DNA of 64,000 bases from Natronobacillus azotifigens (GTDB taxonomy: Bacteria > Bacillota > Bacilli > Bacillales > Amphibacillaceae): positions 1 to 64,000 of the forward strand of contig NZ_JAPRAT010000005.1 of NCBI RefSeq assembly GCF_026805325.1, read 5' to 3'. Within the stretch, counting starts at the first letter, position 1. Every line of letters starts with the position of its first letter. The notes under the pieces are model-generated. The model was not told the DNA's origin, did not search any database, and saw only the letters and a list, made by a program, of their open reading frames with translations. Below, piece after piece: positions 59,140 to 64,000 of the stretch. The position numbers and the translations under genes are program-made.

Positions 59140-59748
59140 TTATTGCATTAATAATGCTAACCCTTTACGTATTAACTCATCAATACTTTTCGTATTTTCT
59201 TGTTTAAGAGCAGGTGTAATTGCTTTAAGTTCTCGATCCGAGTATCCTAGCGACTTTAATGCTTCGATCGCTTCGGTCACTTCCTTGGTTATGGTAGTTG
59301 GACTAGAGACAGTTTGTCCCTGATCATTGGCTGTTTGTGTGATCACAAACGGTAACTTTCCTTTTAAATCAAGAATCATTTGTCTTGCTGTTTTCTTTCC
59401 GACACCCGGAAATCCTGTTAGGAATTTTTCATTTTCTTCTTCAATAGCAAGCGTAAATTCTTCTACACCTGCATTACCAACAATCGCTAGAGCACCTTTT
59501 GGTCCAATACCCGATACATTCAATATTTGAGAGAACAATGTTTTTTCATCTATTTTTTCAAAGCCATATAGTATTTGTGCATCTTCACGAACATGATGGT
59601 ATGTATGAATTTTCACTATTTCACCAAGCTTATGTTGGAATTTTAGTGGATTTGCACAAATGATTTCATATCCGACTCCATTCACTTCTATAATAACCAC
59701 CAAATCGGTTACTGACTCTAGTTTACCATGTATGTATGCGATCATCAT
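59140..59748 (-). CDS. ruvA: Holliday junction branch migration protein RuvA
   Basis: The 202-residue protein has an N-terminal OB fold (MIAYIHGKLESV), two helix-hairpin-helix motifs (LNVSGIGPKGALAI and FPGVGKKTARQMI) and a C-terminal UBA-like domain contacting RuvB (EAIEALKSLGYSDRELKAI). The second ATG (59745) has slightly better spacing from GGGAG. It tetramerises on four-way junctions. Confidence 0.95.
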   Translation of the reverse strand: MMIAYIHGKLESVTDLVVIIEVNGVGYEIICANPLKFQHKLGEIVKIHTYHHVREDAQILYGFEKIDEKTLFSQILNVSGIGPKGALAIVGNAGVEEFTLAIEEENEKFLTGFPGVGKKTARQMILDLKGKLPFVITQTANDQGQTVSSPTTITKEVTEAIEALKSLGYSDRELKAITPALKQENTKSIDELIRKGLALLMQ

Positions 59749-59889
59749 TATCTCTCCCTAATCTTCACTTCACTATCTACTAGTATTTTATCATACAATC
59801 GTATGTTCGCACACCCTTTGCTGGTGACATTGAGTTCAGACTATTAATGGAGAAAACTATGAACTTAATGAATGGGATTTTTCGAACTG

Positions 59890-59920
59890 AAAGAGCCCTG
59901 ACTTGATGCCAGGGCTCTTT
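59890..59920 (-). terminator. Terminator after bofC
   Basis: AAAGAGCCCTG and CAGGGCTCTTT form an 11-bp perfect stem with a nine-base loop, 44 bp past the bofC stop on the minus strand. The same hairpin could work on plus. Confidence 0.75.
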
Positions 59921-59963
59921 CAGTTTTATCCTATACATAATGGAAGCAGTCTACACTCTGATA

Positions 59964-60548
59964 TTAGCCTTGCACTTGTTCCGTTGGACTATAACTTCGA
60001 AAAACTTCTAATGTTTGTTGATAGGTTTCTTTAGAATCAATTTTAATTCCATTATTTAATCGTTCGATATCTTCTTTTGTTAATTCATTTTTATCTATAT
60101 GATAAAAAGACTGTATAACTTGTTCATATTCTGGTTCTCCTTCAAAAATAGTTAACGTATCATCATAAAGACCAAAATGGCCAACTTTTTTCAAATAAGT
60201 AGAAACATCATCAATTTGTTTTCGGAAAGTAAGTTGACCTACTTTTTGATCGATTAGCTGATAATCACTGTATTCACTCCAAAAATCTTCCATAGCACTA
60301 ATTGTTTCTTCAATGATTTTTGTCTCCATTCGTCCGTCTATATACTGTTCTTGTAGTATCACTTCTATTACTGCTAAATCATCTGGATTATTTTGATTTT
60401 CTATATCAATGGCTGCAGCTGTTTCTATTTCATTTTCTGACTTTTCTTCAACTTTCTCTAAGTCTTCATCTACAGGATTTAAGCTTATTAATATAAATAA
60501 GCCTAAGATAGCAATTGCCAACATAATAAATCTTTTTCTTCGATTCAT
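59964..60548 (-). CDS. bofC: Intercompartmental signalling factor BofC
   Basis: The 194-residue protein has an N-terminal membrane or signal segment (about 7-23) and the two BofC domains: VIEVILQEQYIDGRMETKI, then YQLIDQKVGQLTFRKQIDDVS..GHFGLYDDTLTIFEGEPEYEQVIQSFYHID. BofC restrains the forespore protease SpoIVB, which triggers pro-sigma-K processing in the mother cell. ATG 60548 follows GAGGTG; the frame is open 23 codons further without a ribosome site. Position upstream of ruvA matches B. subtilis. Confidence 0.88.
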   Translation of the reverse strand: MNRRKRFIMLAIAILGLFILISLNPVDEDLEKVEEKSENEIETAAAIDIENQNNPDDLAVIEVILQEQYIDGRMETKIIEETISAMEDFWSEYSDYQLIDQKVGQLTFRKQIDDVSTYLKKVGHFGLYDDTLTIFEGEPEYEQVIQSFYHIDKNELTKEDIERLNNGIKIDSKETYQQTLEVFRSYSPTEQVQG

Positions 60549-60767
60549 CTTGTTCACCTCAATCAAGTTTTTGTTACGTTTACTATTAGCTTGACCAATT
60601 TCCGCTATTTTACTCATCTTCTATAGAAATCTTCTTATTATTTTTAGTATCTACTGATTTGATCCTTCATGCTTAATTACAACATAGTAGATGCAAACTG
60701 TGTGGTAAATAATTTATTTTTTTCACTCTAATGAGGTTCACTCGAAGGTAGAGGATCAAAAGAACTG
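60549..60767. other. Gene-free stretch upstream of bofC
   Basis: AT-rich sequence expected to hold the bofC promoter. I see no gene; frames running into the repeat array at 60768 are accidental. Confidence 0.35.
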
Positions 60768-60956
60768 TAACTTCTTTAAGGCGGGGTTTTCCCCTAGGTT
60801 CAGGGCAGGAGATAACGCTAACCTCGTCAAGATGACCTATCTTGCCTAGGTTGAGGGCTAAAATTGGGGCTAACCTCGTCGAAACTACTTCTTTCACTTA
60901 GGTTGATCCTAAAAAAGGGCTGCAACCTTGCTGAAACGCCTACTTAAACCTAGATT
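60768..60956 (-). repeat. Palindromic tandem array 3 (inverted, four units)
   Basis: Units of 33 bp start at 60768, 60820, 60872 and 60924, all spaced 52 bp, in the opposite orientation to arrays 1 and 2. The unit 60820-60852 is the hairpin form AACCTCGTCAAGAT..ATCTTGCCTAGGTT. Read on the minus strand, the first unit (60924-60956) is the leader form AATCTAGGTTTAAG, matching the leader of array 2. Confidence 0.8.
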
Positions 60957-60975
60957 CACACCTCGCAGTTTATAC

Positions 60976-61136
60976 ATAAAGTGAAACTTCAATCTTTTTT
61001 TGGGGGGGATTAGATATCCCCCTACTGACTGTTAGCCCTAAAGGCCCTTGAACCATTTGGGTACTAGCGTCCGCTACTCCCACTTGAATTCTCGTTGTTT
61101 TGAAGTGGGAGTCTTATGAACGATTGGTCTGGAATC
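60976..61136 (+). repeat. ATAAA-bounded element, degenerate copy E
   Basis: ATAAAGTGAAACTTC begins at 60976. Hairpin 1 is disturbed (AATCTTTTTTTGGGGGGG) and the middle TTGAACCATTTGGG is present. Hairpin 2 survives in part (CTCCCACTTGAA with TGAAGTGGGAGTC). The right end is eroded (TGGTCTGGAATCAATA). It follows array 3 by 19 bp. Confidence 0.7.
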
Positions 61137-61232
61137 AATACGTAAATAGACAAAGGGAAATTATTTGGGGATGATGGAAGGGTGTTGAGTTGGTTTGTTC
61201 AATTGGGTTATCTACTAAAATTCAAAAATAAA

Positions 61233-61255
61233 TACCGACTAAATATTAGTCGGTA
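61233..61255 (-). terminator. Terminator overlapping the end of the 106-residue gene
   Basis: TACCGACTAA and TTAGTCGGTA form a perfect 10-bp stem with a three-base loop. On the minus strand TATTTATTTTTG follows. The stop codon of the gene lies within it. Confidence 0.75.
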
Positions 61256-61566
61256 TACACAACAAAATCATAATCAAGAGGATCAACAATTCGGATCTTT
61301 AAAATTTCATCTGAAGTTAGCTCTACTTCTTCTCCAACATAATAACAAACAGAATGATGAAGATTTTCTTGATGCATAGTAATTAAATAGCGATTTTCCG
61401 ATAGTTTTTTCACTTGGTTAAATTGCAATTCTCGAATCGTGTTTTGTTTTTTCTTTTGATAGATCACATAATATTCTTTTTCTTCATTGATAAAACGATC
61501 TAAAAACTTTATGGAATCTTGTTTATCATATTCAGAAAATCGATCACTATCATTTGTTTCACCCAT
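61246..61566 (-). CDS. Hypothetical protein, 106 residues
   Basis: I do not recognise this protein. It is hydrophilic with no membrane segment or signal peptide. The N-terminus is charged (GETNDSDRFSEYDKQDSIKF), the middle is rich in Lys/Gln (YVIYQKKKQNTIRELQF) and the end is beta-like (ILKIRIVDPLDYDFVVYTD). The ribosome site GAGGTG is 10 bases from the ATG. It has its own terminator and stands alone between repeat elements E and F, so it is probably a real single-gene unit. Confidence 0.6.
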   Translation of the reverse strand: MGETNDSDRFSEYDKQDSIKFLDRFINEEKEYYVIYQKKKQNTIRELQFNQVKKLSENRYLITMHQENLHHSVCYYVGEEVELTSDEILKIRIVDPLDYDFVVYTD

Positions 61567-61633
61567 TTTAATTAAACACCTCGATATATCAAATTATTAA
61601 TAGCATATGAAGCAAGTTAACAATCGGAACTAG

Positions 61634-61764
61634 ATAAAGTGAAACTATAATCAGTGGGGGTTTTTAGGTATTCCTCCACTGATTGTTAGCTGAACCATTC
61701 GGGGTGCTATCATCCGTATCGATCCTGCTTAAACAACTTTGGTATGGTTGTTTTGAAGGGGAAA
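61634..61764 (+). repeat. ATAAA-bounded element, degenerate copy F
   Basis: The copy starts ATAAAGTGAAAC at 61634 with a good hairpin 1 (AATCAGTGGGGG with CCTCCACTGATT). It lacks the CCTAAAGG part, keeps TGAACCATTCGGGGTGC, and has an eroded hairpin 2. The right side runs into the last codons of yebC without a clear second ATAAA. Confidence 0.7.
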
Positions 61765-62493
61765 TCAATCCATTTTACCATTATGATAAACTTCTTGAAC
61801 ATCCTCTAAACCTTCCAAACGTTCAATCAGTCGTCCTAACTTCTCCTGATCCGATACCGATAAATCGTTGTACGTTTGTGGCAACAAAGAAATTTCAGCG
61901 GTATCTAACAGGAAACCTTTTTCTTCTAAGCTAGCTTTTACTGATTTAAATTGCTCTGGTTCCGTATATATTTCAAATACCTCGTCACTTGTTTCCATCT
62001 CTTCTGCTCCCGCTTCAATCACTGCAAGTAGCATCTCGTCTTCATCTGCATTTGTTGTCGTTCGATCAATAACCAAATATCCTTTACGATCAAAAAGAAA
62101 GGAAACACACCCATTTTCACCTAAGTTACCATTACTTTTCGAGAAAGCGTGGCGAACATCAGAAGCGGTTCTATTTTTATTATCTGTCAAAATTTCAACC
62201 ATCACAGCAGAACCACCAGGACCATAGCCTTCATAAATAACTTCCTCATAACTTACGCCATCCAACGTACCAGAAGCTTTTTTTATTGCACGTTCGATAT
62301 TATCATTTGGCATATTGCTTGCTTTTGCCTTATCAACCGCTAAGCGCAGGGCAGCATTCATTTCAGGGTCAGGCCCACCCTCTTTGGCAGCAGTATAAAT
62401 TTCTTTTGCTGCTCTCATAAAGATTTTACCTTTTTTAGCATCTTGGGCACTCTTTCTGTGTTGAATATTCTTCCATTTAGAATGGCCAGCCAT
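61765..62493 (-). CDS. YebC/PmpR family regulator or translation factor
   Basis: The 242-residue protein is of family length. It starts [22 protein letters not shown], has the acidic three-domain YebC fold, [22 protein letters not shown] in the middle and [11 protein letters not shown] near the end. Described as a DNA-binding regulator; recent work on relatives points to a role at ribosomes stalled on proline runs. The B. subtilis counterpart is YrbC, at the same place near bofC and safA. The stop codon abuts repeat F. Confidence 0.92.
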   Translation of the reverse strand: MAGHSKWKNIQHRKSAQDAKKGKIFMRAAKEIYTAAKEGGPDPEMNAALRLAVDKAKASNMPNDNIERAIKKASGTLDGVSYEEVIYEGYGPGGSAVMVEILTDNKNRTASDVRHAFSKSNGNLGENGCVSFLFDRKGYLVIDRTTTNADEDEMLLAVIEAGAEEMETSDEVFEIYTEPEQFKSVKASLEEKGFLLDTAEISLLPQTYNDLSVSDQEKLGRLIERLEGLEDVQEVYHNGKMD

Positions 62494-62627
62494 ATATTAT
62501 GCTCCTCTCTACATCTTAAAATTTCATCCAGTTAACACTATATCATAGGCATATGAGTGGATAAACCGAAAAATGCCTTTTGCATAGTCTGCATTTTTTA
62601 AGTAGTAAAGAGGCATCTTTATGGACG

Positions 62628-63368
62628 TTAAAACTTTGGTGGTATTTTAACGATTTCTCTTTTATGTGCCGTCTTACGATTCATTTCTTCGATAATCGAC
62701 TTATCTTTTTCAGGAATTTCTTCTCCTTTTAAATATTTATCAATGTACTCATATGTTGTACCCATTTCGTTTTCGTCGGTTTGGCCTTCCCATAGTCCTG
62801 CACTTGGTTGCTTTTCTACTACTACATTTGGAACACCAAGATATTTTGCCATTTCTCTTACTTCACCTTTTGTTAAATGAGCTAATGGTGCTAAATCAAC
62901 CCCACCATCTCCGAATTTCGTAAAATAGCCGGTAAACCACTCCGCTGCATTGTCGGTTCCCACTACTAAGTATTGATGATTAGTTGCCACCGTATAAAGT
63001 GTACTCATTCTAAGTCTAGCACGTAAATTGGCATCACTTAATTTTTCCTGGTCTGGATTATGTAGGCCAGCTGTAACCAACTCTGTTTTAATATCACTAA
63101 GCAAAACATCATGGGTTCGACTAAGGTCAATAGTCAAGTGGTCAATCCTTGCTTTTTCTGCCACTTCAGTTGCATGCGCGAGATCGGTTGGATTACTTTT
63201 ACAAGGCATCATGATTCCTAGGGAACTATCGGGGGCAGCCAATTTAATTAAGTTTGTAACAACTGCCGAATCAATTCCACCGCTAATACCAACCAGTAAA
63301 CCTTTTACACCCGTTTCTTTCATTTGATCTTGTAACCATTTTACTAATACATCAACTTTTTTTTGCAT
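62628..63368 (-). CDS. nadE: NAD(+) synthase, ammonia-dependent
   Basis: NadE makes NAD from deamido-NAD, ATP and ammonia. The 246-residue protein is of the short type and has no glutaminase domain. The ATP-pyrophosphatase P-loop is GISGGIDSAVV (about 27-37); VVGTDNAAEWFTGYFTKFGDGG and the C-terminal TAHKREIVKIPPKF are present. B. subtilis NadE is about 270 residues and encoded elsewhere, so this is a different subtype. SD AAGGGAG. Confidence 0.93.
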   Translation of the reverse strand: MQKKVDVLVKWLQDQMKETGVKGLLVGISGGIDSAVVTNLIKLAAPDSSLGIMMPCKSNPTDLAHATEVAEKARIDHLTIDLSRTHDVLLSDIKTELVTAGLHNPDQEKLSDANLRARLRMSTLYTVATNHQYLVVGTDNAAEWFTGYFTKFGDGGVDLAPLAHLTKGEVREMAKYLGVPNVVVEKQPSAGLWEGQTDENEMGTTYEYIDKYLKGEEIPEKDKSIIEEMNRKTAHKREIVKIPPKF

Positions 63369-63506
63369 TATTGTATCTCCCTTCTACATTCCGTATACCT
63401 ATTATTCTTTCTTAATATTCTCTTTTTATTATCTCTTAGTTCAATAGCAAACGCAATAATTTCCATTAGAGCAAGATGAGATTGGACATATCACTTCTTG
63501 CGATAA

Positions 63507-63682
63507 ATAAAAAAAGTGAAACTTCTATCAGTGGGAGTTTTTAGGTATTCCTCCACTGATTGTTAGCCCTAAAGGGTGACCTAAACCTTTCGCGGTGCTA
63601 GCGTCCGTTACTCCCACTTAAACTACTTGGTGTTCTCGTTGTTTTGAAGTGGGTGGCTTACGGACGGTTGCTCTGGGATAAA
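63507..63682 (+). repeat. ATAAA-bounded element, copy G
   Basis: ATAAA at 63507-63511 and 63678-63682 bound the copy. Hairpin 1 (ATCAGTGGGAG with CCTCCACTGAT), the middle region with a small deletion (CTAAACCTTTCGCGGTGC) and hairpin 2 (CGTCCGTTACTCCCACTT with AAGTGGGTGGCTTACGGACG) are all present. Together with the upstream nadE promoter region it fills 63369-63682. Confidence 0.82.
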
Positions 63683-63712
63683 AAATTAGACGATTCATAA
63701 AAATGAATCGTC
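63683..63712 (-). terminator. Terminator of the repeat-rich coat gene
   Basis: GACGATTCAT and ATGAATCGTC form a 10-bp stem around AAAA. On the minus strand TAATTTTTTATCCC follows, and part of that T-run is the end of repeat copy G. Confidence 0.75.
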
Positions 63713-63731
63713 TTCGTTCACTGTAGTTTAT

Positions 63732-64000
63732 TTATTCTTCGGTGCCTTCTTCATCGCGAAATGGAGGACCTGATCCAAAAGGGGGCATTCCATGATGAGG
63801 CATTCCTCCCATATTTGGATCCCCTGGAAATGCATGGTGTCCTGGTCCCATCTGTGATGGCATCATCGGAAAGCCTTGTTGCCCTGGCCCCATCTGTGGA
63901 TCCATCATCGGAAAACCTTGTTGTCCTGGTCCCATTTGCGGTGACATCATTGGAAAACCTTGTTGCCCTGGCCCCATCTGTGGATCCATCATTGGAAAAC
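63732..64000 (-). CDS. C-terminal part of a Met/Pro/Gly/Gln-repeat protein, probably spore-coat SafA-like (partial)
   Basis: The gene runs off the window; only its 3' part is present. The visible end consists of 14-residue repeats GFPMMDPQMGPGQQ (42-bp period, at least three copies), then a His/Pro/Gly segment (MGGMPHHGMPPFGSGPPF) and an acidic tail (RDEEGTEE). B. subtilis has safA, with a LysM domain and a Met/Pro-rich C-terminal half, in this neighbourhood after yrbC. SafA is thus the best guess, but the LysM part is not visible. Confidence 0.55.
   Translation of the reverse strand, partial: FPMMDPQMGPGQQGFPMMSPQMGPGQQGFPMMDPQMGPGQQGFPMMPSQMGPGHHAFPGDPNMGGMPHHGMPPFGSGPPFRDEEGTEE

Noticed and set aside
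60673..60897. 74-codon minus frame across array 3
   Set aside because: It is created by the repeat units; no ribosome site and no conservation of frame across units.

Overview
This window reads as one continuous piece of chromosome from a low-GC, endospore-forming Bacillaceae. Gene content and order follow the Bacillus subtilis stretch from yqeM through aroE/yqeH, alaS, recD2, hisS-aspS, relA-recJ, secDF and ruvAB towards safA. The intergenic spaces are long and full of repeats, as in halotolerant genera such as Oceanobacillus, Virgibacillus or Gracilibacillus; the genus is inferred only. Sporulation genes (sda, sigK, an rsfA relative, spoVB, bofC and a probable safA fragment) confirm a spore former. 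Nearly all genes are on the minus strand. The plus-strand exceptions are sda, sigK, rarA, the rsfA relative, an IS transposase, a cell-wall amidase, spoVB and a yrzE-like gene.

Layout. 1-448: tandem palindromic repeats and the terminator of yqeM. 449-5721: ribosome assembly, NAD and shikimate cluster (yqeM, rsfS, yqeK, nadD, yhbY, aroE, yqeH, yqeG). 5722-7042: DnaA-box-rich region, sda (47 codons) and an uninterrupted sigK. 7076-17831: mtnN, yrrS, greA, udk, trmR-like, mltG, yrzB, ruvX, ireB, alaS with a T-box leader, an AI-2E family membrane protein and a zinc-ribbon protein. 17835-18639: the largest palindromic array. 18640-24476: recD2, TPR protein, mnmA, iscS, cymR. 25209-29326: rarA, rsfA relative and a complete IS4-family element. 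29399-32744: 6S RNA, aspS, hisS with a T-box. 33270-38988: amidase and the phoU-pstBACS phosphate uptake operon behind four PhoP boxes. 39437-46029: dtd, relA, apt, recJ, lapA, secDF. 48483-53739: comN, spoVB, a DUF421 protein, an ArsB/NhaD transporter, a YrzE-like protein. 53792-59748: an unrecognised 513-residue membrane protein, then yajC, tgt, queA, ruvB, ruvA. 59964-64000: bofC, an unknown small gene, yebC, nadE and the 3' end of a repeat-rich, probably spore-coat gene.

How the genes work together. The main themes are translation (alaS, hisS, aspS, mnmA-iscS, tgt-queA, trmR, dtd, rsfS, yqeH, yhbY), genome maintenance (recD2, rarA, recJ, ruvAB, ruvX), stringent and purine control (relA, apt), sulfur control (cymR-iscS-mnmA), phosphate uptake and protein export (secDF-yajC). 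sigK and bofC act at two ends of the same mother-cell sigma-K checkpoint.

Most notable non-coding content. (1) A family of roughly 170-bp structured elements bounded by ATAAA, for which the window holds both a filled and an empty site. (2) Three arrays of 33-bp palindromes on a 52-bp period, each opening with the same divergent leader unit. (3) A second roughly 207-bp repeat family whose two copies were interrupted independently, one by the IS and the other by the ATAAA element. All calls come from reading the sequence; no database search was run.
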